64,000 bases of DNA from Diplodia intermedia (Eukaryota > Ascomycota > Dothideomycetes > Botryosphaeriales > Botryosphaeriaceae), in contig JAKEKT010000003.1 of assembly GCA_021495925.1 (NCBI GenBank), positions 248,001 to 312,000 of the forward strand, in the 5' to 3' direction. Numbering within the stretch: the first letter of the stretch is position 1; every line of letters begins with the position of its first letter. The translations under genes were made by a program, and so were the position numbers. This document shows positions 33,872 to 45,344 of the stretch, piece after piece. The notes beneath the pieces were generated by a model. The model ran no database searches and had not been told where the DNA came from. It saw nothing but the letters and a program-made list of their open reading frames with translations.

Positions 33872-35577
33872 TCAAACAACGCACTCCCAGCCCTCGGCAT
33901 CACTGCCGTCACCGCTGCCCTTGTACACGTTCCGGGCCGGGTACTTGCAGTGGGCGCGCGTGTACTCGACGCCGAGGTCCTGGGTGCCGTTGACCCACTT
34001 GGTGCCGACAATCTTCTCGGGCGCGACGTCCTGCTCGACCCAGCGCACCATGGCCATGAGGACGTTCTGGTCCGGATCCAGGCTGGCGAGGGTGTCGAGG
34101 CCGTTGCCGATGGCGTAGGCGCCGTCGCCGCCGCTGCAGTGGCCCATGCCGGAGATGCGGAAGAAGCGGTAGAACTCGTCGAGCTGGGCCGAGTCGAGCT
34201 CCATGGCGCGCGATACGTGGTTGTAATAGCGCGGGCTGTTGTCCGACGAGATGATGGCGTCCATCAGGCCGTGGTAGTGCAGCAGTTTGCCACCCTTGGC
34301 GCGGAAGTCGGTGAGGTCGTCCCACGTTTGGATGTTGCCCGGGTTCTGTGCCGCGGCGGTGGCGTAGTCGGCGGGCGAGAGTGTGGCCGGGTCCCACGAG
34401 GGGTCGCGGAAGACGGCGTAGCGGAACCAGTCGGTCGTGTAGATGAAGTCGGAGCCGGTGTAGAGGATGTTGGCGGCCAGGGCCTCACTGCCGGGCTGCA
34501 TGCGCGGGTAGACGAGCGAGCCGTCGACGCCGTAGAGCGGCGAGAAGACCTGGCGGACGGCGTCGGCTTGCGGGCCCGTCAGGCAGCTCGACGTGTCCGT
34601 GGCGTTGGAGGCGCAGAGGAGGGCCTCCGGGCGGTACTGGCAAAGGTCGGGATCTTCGATGATACCGTCGACAACTCCGTCAAGGCCATCACACTGCATG
34701 ATCTGTTAGCGCTCGCACTCATCTGTACGGGGAAATGGTGTTCGAGGACTGACCTGGTCAAGAACGTCCTCGTGGATTTTGGTCCACAACGGTGTAGGGA
34801 CGTAGCGCTCGGTGTCATTGCCCCCAAAGATGGTGTAGAAGTGGCCGCTCCACGAGGTCAGGTTGACGAAGGAGTTGGCAGGCGCCCCAGCAACGACGCC
34901 GTCGAAGTCGTCGGGGAAACTCTGGGCTGACTTGAAACCTTGGCGACCGCCGGTAGAGCATCCGAGGTAGTAAGACTTGGTGTAGTTTTTACCGTAAAAG
35001 GCGTTTGAGATTTCCTTGCCCACGACGACACCGGTATGGACGGAGCGCCAGGCAAAGTCGAGGACTACATCGTCGTTCTCACCGAAGGCGATGCCGCGGG
35101 TGCCATTGTGACCGTTGTTGGCACTGACAGTGGCAAATCCAAGGTCGGCAGCATAGGCCATGTCTTCGTACTGGATGCAGCCAGAGGTGCCTCCGTTGCC
35201 GGTGCTCAAGAAGCGGCCGGTCCAGTTGGAGGGAAGCCAAGCTTCCATGCTGATCTCGCTTTGGTTGGTGGTCGGAACGCGCAGCGCCACGCGGCACAAG
35301 TCATTCTCGACGACTTGGGCAGGACGCCCACAGCTGGCGAGCCAAGTCAGAAGACGGCAGTAGGCATGGCGGTCAATGGGTTCAATTACCTGGGGTCATT
35401 GTCAGGGAAAGAGATGTTGGTGCCGCCAGCGACAAAGTCGGAGAACCAGACAGTAGCATTTGGCAGCACAGAAGAAAGATCGGCGGCGAGAGAGCTGCAC
35501 TGCTGCTCGAATGACGAGTTCTGGGCACTGACGCCGACGCCGACGGCCACGGCCATGGTCCAAGAGGAGAGCCTCAT
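33872..35577 (-). CDS. faeB: Secreted feruloyl esterase B / tannase family
   Basis: Three exons: 35577-35390, 35333-34754 and 34693-33872, giving 529 residues; introns are 56 and 60 nt. A signal peptide is clear (MRLSSWTMAVAVGVGVSAQ). The family-specific CS-D-HC arrangement is visible: C188-S189 in GCSTGGRQG (nucleophile), D401 in HGLMDAIIS and H441-C442 in MGHCSGG, with C188 and C442 expected to form the disulfide that holds the triad. The Asp-rich CDGLDGVVDG (257-266) matches the lid calcium site. Many N-glycosylation sites occur. The enzyme would release ferulic acid or related phenolics from plant cell-wall polysaccharide; a tannase specificity is the alternative. It is an extracellular plant-biomass enzyme with no linked cluster here. 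Confidence 0.93.
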
Positions 35578-37548
35578 GATGGCTTGTTCGACTAGATGCC
35601 GCTGGCCAGGCGAGGGACGAGTCAGCTAGGGAGGGCAGAAAAGGAGCGTGGGAGAGGGAGGTGCGGCTGAAAGCGAAGAGCAGGGGAGGGTATAAGTACG
35701 GCCCTGAAGATCGCTCTTCCGGCAGTTCTTCATGGTTCATGCAGCATGGCGACCAAGTGCCGAGACGATGGACCGGGAGGCCCCGCGCGGTGACGGGGGC
35801 ACTGGGGGCGTGGGCTACGGATCCGTAGGCGAGGCGGTGCATACCATGGCTGATGGTGAGTGGGTGTTTCGCAACCTGGCAGGGGCACTTTCCCTCGTCG
35901 GGCCTGGACGTTGAAACTGAGTCGTGGGGCAACCCCGCAAATCCCCGGCTACCTCTGCAGGCCGGAGCAAGCGCGCTGCGGAGAAGCCGGGGGCCTCTGC
36001 AGCTGCGGGCCTCGGAGCTCGACTGCGTAAGAGTGCATCCGCGGCCGACGGCGCCGCCTGCTGTCCGGCGCTGGCCTCGTCCCGGCGACGATGCAATGGG
36101 CACCCAAGCAGGACCTCCCTGCCTGGCCTGCAACGCCCGGCAATTCCTCGGCGCAGATCTGACTCGAAACGGTGCCTGTTTGTGTCCGGAGTATAGGAGC
36201 GTGCGATATACCGAAGCTTTGTGCGCCGTGTTGCCGGCACCGTGGCTGATGGAGCACGCGCGTGGATCCGCACGCCGACTCTCGAGATGGCGTCAAGGGA
36301 GTTTCAGCCCGTGTTCCTGGCAGAGACTTCTTCCCCCCCATGAAAGAAACACGATGATGCACCCAGGCGCCCAGCTTCATCTCAGCGATAAGCCTCGACC
36401 TGCGTGCTCGGTATCCACGACGGCTTGTTTCCGCCCTACTAATTCCGCCCACGTCATTTCCTTCTGTTTCACCTCCTGCATGACTATAGGACGACATGTA
36501 CCGATTAGCAATCATGCCGTCTGAAGTCGCCCCTGATCACCTAGAGTTGGGCAGGCCGGTCGGTTCTGCGGCAAGCATGTCCATACACCGCCGTTCGAAC
36601 GAACCAGAGAAACGAGGGGATATACTGTCAATGGAAACAACAAGACTGGAACAGAGTGGATCCATGCGCCATACAGCTGGCGGGTGCTGAGTTGTACAAA
36701 CAATCTCTCTTGTGGCGCAGCACCAGTTGCATCAAAGACTGAAGTTGTCCTGGAAGCCAAGTCCTCAGCCACCGTTGTTGCGTGGGCTTGGCAGTGATTG
36801 GCGACGTTGAAATCTGCTGGGATTCACCCGAGCAGGTCGCTGCCGATTCGAGGCCGAAGCAATCAGCTCTCGTTCATCGTCGGGTTCGGGCCAACTCTGC
36901 GCGAGAAAGTCTTGATGCGTTTCTGTAAGGGAGTCAAGCACGTGAGTGCTGGGGCGTAGACATGAGAAAATGGACAAGACGTTATTGTGAAACGGGCCAG
37001 TGTTGGATGTGCAGCCAGCAGAAGAAGGCCAGGCCAGCTGGCGAGGTGGATGGCTTGGACGAGGCCGGGTGCGGCGGCCTGCCCTGCCTAAGTTTGGACC
37101 CACTCAGCCGCGCCGTTCCACGGCTTTGCGACCCTCCCAACCCGTCGTCTGGAACGCGTGCAACGTCGCGCCTCTGGCATTGCGGCGCTGCTTCGACTCG
37201 CTTTCCTGTCACTCACTCAGCCATGCTGGCGGCTCCAAGTTTGGCTCCCAACAGCCCGCAGCTCGTACTGGGCAGCGCTGGTCGATCACCTGCTCAGCCA
37301 CTGGGGCCGCTTCGGTGCCGACCCAGGCTGATCATGCCTTGCCATGGCGCGCGGGGCGCGCCGGCTCATTTAGGTCGCCGTGTGCCCCCGCCGCAACCTA
37401 CCTGACGGCCTCTCGTCCTCTCCACGAGTAAGAAAAGAGCCGCACCCAGAGCTGCCAGACATACTCCAGCCCTGCCACCACCCTTGCCCAATACGAGCCT
37501 CTGCTATTAGACTCCCTGCCCATTGACCGGCCGAGCATACCACCTGAA
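35578..37548. promoter_or_regulatory. Divergent intergenic region, about 2.0 kb
   Basis: This lies between the feruloyl esterase (-) and the GRDP-like gene (+). It contains both promoters. Short GC-rich frames occur on both strands, without domain or splice support. Confidence 0.5.
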
Positions 37549-38985
37549 ATGCCCAAGCACGGCGCCCACCTCGCCTCTCCGTACGCAATCTTCCCGAGCC
37601 CTTGCCCGCCGACTGTCGACTGACCAACCCGCAGTACCGAGGATGACGCTGGCTGCACGTGTTTTGGCCTCTTCCCCACTCCTACCAGCGCGCTGTCAAG
37701 CGTCCGTGTAACTGAAGACGACATCCTCCCCGCATCCCTTTTCGTCCCGCTTGGCCGCCTGGAATCCAGTGCAGAAGACCCGGAGAAGGCTCTCCCGTGG
37801 GTGTCGGAATGTGCTGTCCACCTGCAACTGCTTGAGTCCTTTTCGCTCATGAAGGCAAAATGCCTGAGTTCCAAGAAGCTCACCCGCGCGCTTGGTCTTG
37901 GCAAGCATCTTGCCTTGGCCATGGTCAACAGCGAGAAGAGAAGCCAGCTGTCTCGTGCCAAGTGGGAGACTTTCGTTTCCCTTGCTGTCATTCGATATAA
38001 GAAGTGGTGGGACGTGCTCCCTGAGATCCTGCGTGAAACGAACGAGGGCAAAAGCAAGCCAGAGATGACGCCGAAAACGTTCCCTCCACTTGATGTGCTC
38101 ATGATTTGGATAACCCAGCTGTTTTCGCCCGACCACTATAGGAACATGTGCCAGGACTCGATGAAGGAGTGGGACGTATCCACCATGGAGTTCCCCTGGG
38201 ACTTGCTGCACGCCCTCATCGATCCTTATGACAGCACCTACCGTCTGCCCCAAGAAGCCAAGCACTATTTCCACGAGAAGACCGGCCTCGATGCAGACCT
38301 CTTCGAGCACTTGACCGACGTCAGCGCGCACGACCGTCTCTCGCGCATGTACCTCCAACGCTTCGCCCTGTCCCAGCTCCCCGGCGCCAAGAAGTTCAAC
38401 ACGAAAGAGCTCGACGCCCGGCCCAGCGACTTCTCGCAGCTGATGCGCGACTACGCCATGTGGAACTTCGCCATCAAGACGCTCAAGCCGGTGGTGCAGA
38501 GCCAGGAGAACTTCTGGGACAAGATGAGCCAGGCCGGCTGGCTGCGCAGCCCGCACCCGGCCTTCACCCTCGCGCGGGCCATCGCGCGGTACCGCCAGTT
38601 CCTGCAGCTGCGCAAGCTGCACCCCAACTCGGGCGAGCTGCTGCCGACGAGCGCCATCGAGCTGGTCTGGCGCACCCACCAGTGCTCGCCGGTGCGCTAC
38701 GCCGTGTCCACGACCGAGATCGCCGGCCGCTTCATCAACTACGACGACGGCATGGCCAAGTACGCCGCCGTGACGGGCGGCTTCGCCAAGGCCGAGAAGC
38801 TGTACAAGCAGGAGTTCGGCCAGGACTACGACCCGTGCATGTGCTGGAGCTGCGAGGCCGAGCTGGCCGAGCGGCAGGCGGTCGATTCCAACGAGGACGA
38901 GAACCTGCGCAGGGCGGAAGCCAAGGTCGAGCGAGCGCTGGAGGTGGAGAAGGCAAGGAAAGCCGGTAAAATCGTCCGCGCATGA
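37549..38985 (+). CDS. GRDP/DUF1399-like protein, 460 aa
   Basis: Two exons, 37549-37580 and 37635-38985. The large frame has no ATG at its 5' end; a 54-nt intron (donor GTACGC, branch CTGAC, acceptor CCGCAG) joins a 32-nt first exon (MPKHGAHLASP) to TEDDAGCTCFGLFP. The body contains repeats of the glycine-rich-domain-protein-like family: DVLMIWITQLFSPDHYRNMC (about 140-160) and IELVWRTHQCSPVRYAVST (about 350-368), the characteristic W-x-THQxxPxxY motif. A CxCWSC cysteine cluster (MCWSC, near residue 415) and a Glu/Lys/Arg-rich C-terminal helix follow. In other fungi these proteins are uncharacterised; plant members affect stress responses. Biochemical function is unknown. Confidence 0.85.
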
Positions 38986-39212
38986 TGAGCGGCACAATCC
39001 AATTTTTCGCACAAGAGGTTTTGTTCCCCACCCCCACGATATACCCACGATAACTGGATCCGTCCGTATGTACCTACACATTGCACCTCCTCGGCGTCAC
39101 GGTCATTTCCTCCCACATGTAGCGTCCCGAAAGGACGAAAGAAAGAGATATAGAATTTGTCATTGCAAAGAAATAAAGACTCACACATTACTTCCCATCC
39201 GATTCCCTACCC

Positions 39213-39836
39213 TCAACGCGTCATGAAATCCGGCACCCTCGCCAAAAGGCTCGACAGCTCATTATCGCTCACGATGAACTCCCACCAGCCCTCGGGCTTC
39301 TCCCATCCCTCAGCACCACCCTCGGCACCGATCCTCTTCGCGCCCTCCTCCGCGGCCCCTCCGGGCGGCGCCCTGCGGTACGCGTACACGTTCTCCCACT
39401 CCCACCCCTCCCGCCCGGCCTCCTCGCGCGGCCGGATGCGCCACGTGAGCCAGCACAGCGCGCTGCCCTCGCTCACCGGCTCGACGCGCCGCCGCGCGAG
39501 GCGGATGTCGCAGCCCAGCCCGGCCCGCTCGAAGCGCGCGAGGTGCTCGGCGATGCCCGGCAGCCACGCCTCGGCCGACGGGAGCGAGACGTGGTGCGTC
39601 AGCGTGTAGGCCGTGCAGCCGGTGCCGTAGTGCGCGGCCAGCGCGGCGGCGACGGCGCCGAGGTCTGCGGACGTGGCGGCGGCGGCGTTGCTGCTGCCGG
39701 GGTCGGCGAGGTGCATCGCGCGCGCGTAGCTCTCGAGGAAGGCGGTCGCGGCGGCCGTGATGGGCGCGCGGCCCGTCGAGGCGGCGGTTGTGGTGAGGGG
39801 ATGGGGTGGTTGTTGTGTGGGGTTGGCTTCGGCCAT
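39213..39836 (-). CDS. NTF2/SnoaL-like small protein, 207 aa
   Basis: I start at the ATG at 39836 (AACAATGGCC, MAEANPTQQ); the frame stays open to another ATG at 40010, which would add 58 low-complexity residues. The core fits an NTF2-like alpha+beta cone: an N-terminal helix (TAFLESYARAMHL), a long helical stretch (AAALAAHYGTGCTAYTLTHH), then beta strands with conserved aromatic residues (SALCWLTWRIRPRE; GWEWENVYAYRR; GWWEFIVSDNEL) and a final helix ending ARVPDF. Many fungal members are annotated as hypothetical SnoaL-like proteins. Ligand and reaction are unknown. The sequence ends just downstream of the convergent GRDP-like gene, with 227 bases between the stops. Confidence 0.72.
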   Translation of the reverse strand: MAEANPTQQPPHPLTTTAASTGRAPITAAATAFLESYARAMHLADPGSSNAAAATSADLGAVAAALAAHYGTGCTAYTLTHHVSLPSAEAWLPGIAEHLARFERAGLGCDIRLARRRVEPVSEGSALCWLTWRIRPREEAGREGWEWENVYAYRRAPPGGAAEEGAKRIGAEGGAEGWEKPEGWWEFIVSDNELSSLLARVPDFMTR

Positions 39837-40716
39837 TGTTGCTGGTGGCTTTGGAGATTGTCGATTTGAGGTGTGGTGTAGTGTGCAAGGGTTGGCTTGA
39901 CAGGGGTGGTGGTGGGAGCAGGGCTCTTTCCTTTGTATACTGCGTAGTTTAGATGTAGTGGCGAGAGGTGATGTAAAAGTGGAGCCTTGATCGATCTTCG
40001 TGGAGAACATAGGAAGGAGGCTGGCTTATGAAGCTAGGTAGTCCATAAGCTACCCCGCGCAGGAGCCAACGTGGGGCTACCGGAGCTGACGCTTCATCGC
40101 ATCCGGATTAGATCTTACTGCCCGCTTCCCTTTCTCGTAGGGATAAGCGCCATTGGGTCAGATGAACTATTGTTCTGGATCGCAGGAACGATCTTTTTTG
40201 ATGTCGTGCAGGTTTTCATGTAGCGGAGAAAGAAATGAGACAGAAAGAAGTAGGACTGGATAGTGCGAACATCGAGCTAATGATTCTTTCGGAACGCACT
40301 TGTATTGGACCTACTAAGCAAACGGTGGCAGAGGATTGCTTACATGCGGGATCTGGGGGTGTTAGTCCTACCTTTTGCTAGTTCAACAGGTTCAAGATTT
40401 CAATCAGAGTTCTCGCCAAATTACATGAAGGGGTAGAGCACAGCCCTTCTTTCGGGGCCGCGAAGCTGTAAAATCGAGGTACGATGACATTATCTCCGTA
40501 GTGTTCAATGAATTATGAGGTATATGCTGTGAAAATTGAGACCAAAGGCCTTGGCCCTCTCTTTATACAAAGCAAGCGCAAACATGAAAAGGGATAATAA
40601 GAGAAGACAACATACCTGGACTTAGGAATCCAAGAACGTACCGCCAGACGGACGCGGCCTCGTCTCTTAATCCAAAGGTACGCCAAACATACCATGTCTC
40701 CAAGCAAGTTTCATAC
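39837..40716. other. Gene-free stretch, about 0.9 kb
   Basis: This is the upstream region of the NTF2-like gene (possibly with an N-terminal extension to 40010) and the 3' region of the GTPase. I see nothing else. Confidence 0.5.
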
Positions 40717-41430
40717 CTACATAACCGTGCATCCGCCAGCACTCAGTCCACCATTTTCTGTCGTGGTCTTCGCTGCCGTTTTGGCAATGTCTTCCAGGAC
40801 CTGCGTGCACAACTCTCCTGTCTCCGCACTGCACTCCGCGTACCTGTCCACACGCATCATCTGCGCAATACCAAGGCCCTCGTGAGGCATGACGCTGGCG
40901 CCCTTTCCGTCCGAACCCTCTCTCGTCTTCTCCTCTTCTGTCCACTCCCTTCTCAAGTCCCGCTTCAACCCCAGCACCATGACTGGGATTTGCTCTCCTA
41001 TGTTGTACGTTTCGTTGACCATCGGTGCCCAGTGCACCTTGAGCGAGTTCAGAGTATCGCGGCGCGAAATGTCATATGCAAGGATTATGAAGTCGGGCTC
41101 GAGAAGGGTGTAGTTGGTCGGCGACGCCGTATCGAAGAACTCATAGCGGTAGTGTTTTGCGTAGAGACGAATGTTGAAGGAAAACGGTTGGTCAAGGTCG
41201 CGGAGGACTGGGAGGGAGTACGGAGGAGGCGCAGCGTCGGGCGATTGCTCGGCGGGGACATTGCGGCCCATCGTCAGCCGTCTGTTGGTGTTGCGCGCAA
41301 GCACGGTGGTCAGTTACGGCGCACACGGGGTTGAAGAAGTGGCGTGGATAACGTACGAGAGGAATGTCGACTTACCAACCTCTGCATCCCCGAGGAGAAG
41401 AATAGTGACTGTTGGCACGTCGGACTCCAT
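40717..41430 (-). CDS. Atypical Rho-like small GTPase with CaaX box
   Basis: Two exons, 41430-41357 and 41281-40717 (75-nt intron, donor GTACGT, acceptor CAACAG), give 212 residues. G-motifs: P-loop GDAEVGKST (14-22), G3 DTASP (75-79), G4 GLKRDLR (129-135) and G5 ECSAETG (174-180). The protein ends CTVM, a prenylation CaaX box; a terminal Met favours farnesylation. Rho-type spacing fits the DTAxx-x-x-Y and WxP segments. Compared with canonical Rho (GDGACGKT, DTAGQ), the P-loop glycine equivalent to Ras G12 is Ala, Ras G60 is Ser and the catalytic Q61 is Pro. The switch I region is replaced by a longer Pro-rich loop without the TVFE motif. GTP hydrolysis is probably impaired. The start is the first ATG; an upstream in-frame GTG is not used. 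Confidence 0.87.
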
Positions 41431-41992
41431 GCTGAGGGTACTGAGTGGAGAAAGCGCAGGCGTCGTAGAGAGCAGTGTTGCGGAGTGATAGTTCACGATG
41501 CGATAAGAGATAAGCAGTGCAGGGTCCGGGGATCCGCTCGCTTGGTCGGTCCTCTGCGATCACAAAGCATGCATCATAAGTGATGGATGACGCGCATAAA
41601 AGTCGGCAAGGACCTTTGGTCGTAAGACGAATTGATGGGTTAATTGTTCTTCAACGCTAAATTGTCGTCTCGTCTATTATCACAATACTCGGAGCAATTG
41701 CAGTTGATAGACTGAAGACATGAAGAGGAGACTCGGGTGGGCTACAGTTTCCCAAGCTCTCATAAAACCTAAAGAGAATTTCTATGGTATATTCGTAACA
41801 AAAGTAACACTCGCTACAGATGCGGATCACATGTGGTTGGTCCGTACTTTTCTGGATGCGCATGACCGCATCCCGGGGAAATTGGTTGATCCGGCGCCGC
41901 GAGCTCGGGCTCGGGCTGCTGGCGCAGCTCCCCGGCATTGACGACAACAGCTTGCAGGTCCATCACCTTGTCCCTCGCAGACGATCAGCAAC
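41431..41992. promoter_or_regulatory. Divergent promoter region, GTPase and VMA6 (562 bp)
   Basis: The start codons of the two divergent genes are 562 bp apart, so regulatory sequence is probably shared. No specific site is convincing. Confidence 0.5.
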
Positions 41993-43242
41993 ATGGAGGG
42001 TCTATTCTACAACGTCACGAATGGGTACTCTATCTGCTTCTGTGCCTCAGATGACGACACTGACAGAAGCGCAGCTACATCGAGGGTATCGTGCGCGGAT
42101 ACCGCAACCAGCTGTTGACCAGCCAGAATTACAACAACCTGACCCAGTGCGAGACCATCGACGGTACTTGCAACCCCCAAAAGGCTCCACCGCAACCTTC
42201 TGATCCATCGTAGATGTGAAGCTTCAGCTCTCGCCCGCATATGGCGATTTCCTCGCTTCTCTGCCTCCCAACCCCTCCACCTCCGCGCTCGCAACCAAGA
42301 CCACCGAGAAGCTCGTCTCCGAATTCCGCTACATCCAGGCTAACGGCACCGGCTCGTTGTCCAAGTTCATGGACTACCTGACTTACGGATACATGATCGA
42401 CAACGTTGCGTTGCTCATCACCGGCACCCTGCACGAGCGCGACACCAGGGAATTGCTGGATAGGTGCCACCCGCTCGGTTGGTTCGAGACCATGCCTGTG
42501 CTTTGCGTTGCGACGAACATTGAGGAGTTGTACAACTCCGTGCTCATTGAGACGCCACTGGCAGCTTACTTCAAGGGCTCGCTGAGCCACCAGGACCTCG
42601 ATGAGCTGAACATCGAAATCATCCGCAACACACTGTACAAGAACTACCTGGAGGACTTCCACAACTGGGTGAACACCCACGAGGAGATCGCCGGCACTCC
42701 CACAGCCGAGGTCATGAGCGAGGTGCTGGAGTTCGAGGCGGATAGGCGAGCCATCAACATCACGCTGAACTCGTTCGGCACCGATTTGTCCAAGGCAGAC
42801 AGGAAGAAGCTGTACCCCAGCTTCGGGCGCCTGTACCCGGAGGGTACTCTGATGCTCTCTCGTGCGGACGATGTCGAGGGCGTGAGGATTGCCGTTGAAG
42901 GCATCTCGGATTACAAGACTTTCTTTGACCAGACTGGCTTGAGCGGTGGCGGGTCAGGCGTGGGCAACATGTCTGGCGGTTCCGCGTCCGAGGGCCGCAG
43001 TCTGGAGGACCTCTTCTACCAGAAGGAGATGGAGATCTCTAAGCTGGCTTTCACGAGGCAATTCACTCACTCTGTCGTGTACGCCTGGGTGAAGCTCAAG
43101 GAACAGGTACTTGTCCACTTCCGCCGTGCGTGGCGAATGGAAGCTAACATTTGTGTAGGAAATCCGTAACATCACTTGGATAGCGGAGTGCATTGCGCAG
43201 AACCAGAAGGAGAGGATTGGAAACTTCATCAGTGTTTTCTAA
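41993..43242 (+). CDS. VMA6: V-type H+-ATPase subunit d (Vma6)
   Basis: Four exons: 41993-42024, 42075-42163, 42214-43106 and 43160-43242 by donor/acceptor count, with the last exon beginning at 43159 so that the frame closes; total 365 residues. The N-terminus MEGLFYNVTNGYIEGIVRGY, the segment LTQCETIDDVKLQLS and the C-terminus QKERIGNFISVF are typical of subunit d. The protein is the V0-sector peripheral subunit that couples the central stalk of V1 to the proteolipid ring on the vacuolar membrane. It has no transmembrane segment, as expected. Length agrees with other fungal Vma6 proteins (about 345-365). Introns are 50-52 nt. A Gly/Ser loop (GLSGGGSGVGNMSGGSASEG) is longer than in yeast. 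Confidence 0.96.
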
Positions 43243-43660
43243 TTCTCGAGCGCTAAAAGGCTGTGTAGTGTTACTTTGTCAGACTAAATATCCTGTGGAC
43301 AGCGGTGCGGCGTTTTGGGACTTGTAGATATGGGCTTCTTGTTAGGAAAACACATTTTTGCTTCCGGTGTTCTCCAGCTGCCCATGAAAGGATAGTTCGC
43401 AGTATCCTCATAGCTCACGTGCCCGGTGTCCTCCATTCTGCGCCTTCCATGAGCAGCCGGCCCGTCCAGCAAGGCGCTCCTTCAGTTTTCTGTTGCCGAT
43501 GCTTGTCTTTCAGGGTCCAGTGGCGCCTTCTCTTCTAGTTGCTCGCTCTTTCGCTCACGACATCCCAATCCCCTACGTCTTCTTTCTGTTCTCTCGACCT
43601 TTCTCACTGTCACTACCTTGTGCCCCCCATTTCTTGTGCCTCGAGTGTATCATTGTTGCC
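43243..43660. other. Intergenic region, about 0.4 kb
   Basis: VMA6 3' region followed by a C/T-rich stretch (43540-43625) that looks like a promoter and leader for the next gene. Confidence 0.5.
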
Positions 43661-45344
43661 ATGGGCAGCTTTTTCCACCCGAGCCGACTCCTAAAGTTGC
43701 AGGAGCCAGGTGAGATCGTGGCAGCTGCGGTCGAGCCTGCACGCCGCGTTGTCAGCGGAAGCAACGGTGAGCTGCTAGGTGCGCGCCAGCCACAGAGTCA
43801 TCGAACGTGCTCCAAGAACGACTCACCAAGGCAGCCGGAGGCTACGCTATCGTCAAGCAGCATGCTTAATCAGAAGCCCCTACCTGACCGTCCTGTATGT
43901 CCTGGCCTTCGCTCTTGAGATCTGTTGAAGAGCTAACGTGACGAGTCATTAGGCCCGGCTCTTCCAATGCCTCTTCCACAGCGATGATCAAGACCTCTTC
44001 GAGTACCTCTCGCGCCGTCATATCAGCGTCCACTTCTTGCACGAGATCGATCAGCTGCTTCGAAACAATCCAGAGCTCTACCGTTATTCGCCTGAGTGGG
44101 CAGAGAAGTTCAACTCCTTCCGTCCGCTCGATGCATACAAGTTCTTCCTCAAGGGCTACACGAAGCCTGCACGCTACATCGACGGTTACCTTCCGCACGT
44201 GCAACTCTTCACAATTCCCCAGACCTATATCCCCGCGAGGTTGGACCTCACCTACGACGAGGAGCTGGTTCAGTTCTTCGAGGGAGTGCCGTACCGTCAT
44301 GACATTCTGCAAGAGATCGATCGGATCGTCGACGGCTTCTGCTACCAAATCCAGTGTGGCATGCATGTCAAGGCTTCTGACCGCAAGCTCGTTGCGTATG
44401 CCCTTTGGGGAAATCCAATTGACGCATACAAGTATTACGAGTACAACTATCAGACCACCTGGTTGAAGCACAGGTACCTGCCCGAGCACATTGAGCTTGA
44501 CAAGATTCCCAAAGGCGATGACTACACTCTCCCTGTACCGACAGTCATAGGTCCGGACGAGGGTCATCGCTCTCATCGGTTTACCAGGATGCGGATGGCC
44601 AGGGCTCAGGACAACGGTGTTGACGTTTTGGACGTCTTGATCCAGGAATTTGTGCATGAGCTTGTGCTCAAAGGTCATCGCCGCGACCATATCGATAGGT
44701 TGAAGCGTAAGGCTCTGTGCGCTCTTGATGACGAGCGCAATGATCCCCAAGGCCATGATATCGTCGATATGGTCATGAAGATGGCCGACTCCGAGCCTCG
44801 CGTACAAAAGCCTGTCCACAACAACCCGGCGGTTTCAAAGCTGACGATGACCGACCACGGCCCGCCTATCAGGTACACGATGACACAAGGGGGTCTCTTC
44901 ACGATACCTGGCAGTGGTTCGTCGTGTGATGACTTTGTCAATCGATTTCTTCAAGACGCCAATATTCATATCAAGCTCGAGCCCCAAACACCATTGAGTC
45001 AACCAAAGAAGAAGTCAAAGAAATCCCGGCAACACAAGACACAACCGGTACAGCAAACGGCCGATACCAAGTCCGTCCTGAAGCAGCGCAAGAAGGCCTA
45101 CACGAATTCGAGGGCCCGCCTCACGAAGAGTATGGATGAAACTAACCTGGATCAACGCCTGGCCATCAAGAATCGTGTCATGGCTGCCCGCGACTTTGCG
45201 GCCCGTGTCCTGTCATTGAACAACAAAACCAAACAACTGACTACACATGATGTCGAATATCTGAGAAGGATGACGACAATGGGCTACGAGGAGCAGCACG
45301 ATACAGATGGCCTCTTAGCACGATACGGAAACTTACTCGCATAA
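43661..45344 (+). CDS. Protein of unknown function, 541 aa
   Basis: Two exons, 43661-43894 and 43953-45344, with a 58-nt intron (donor GTATGT, branch CTAAC, acceptor CATTAG) joining KPLPDRP to ARLFQCLFHSDDQDL. The second exon alone has no ATG at its open end, so the first exon is needed; its 5' part contains other donor-like sites, so that end is less certain. The body is rich in aromatic residues, with two similar blocks: PLDAYKFFLKGYTKPARYIDGYLP and NPIDAYKYYEYNYQTTWLKHRYLP, which look like an internal repeat. The C-terminal third is basic (PKKKSKKSRQHK) then helical. No family is recognised. After the TAA at 45342 the same frame stays open for 112 codons (see findings). Confidence 0.72.

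Noticed and set aside
33644..34930. Long open frame (428 codons) on the plus strand opposite the feruloyl esterase
   Set aside because: It is the antisense of a secreted esterase with complete catalytic residues, and is Val/Ala/Gly/Arg-rich as expected of a GC shadow.
37696..39081. Long open frame (461 codons) on the minus strand opposite the GRDP-like gene
   Set aside because: It is antisense to a gene with recognisable THQxxPxxY repeats and has low-complexity content without domains.
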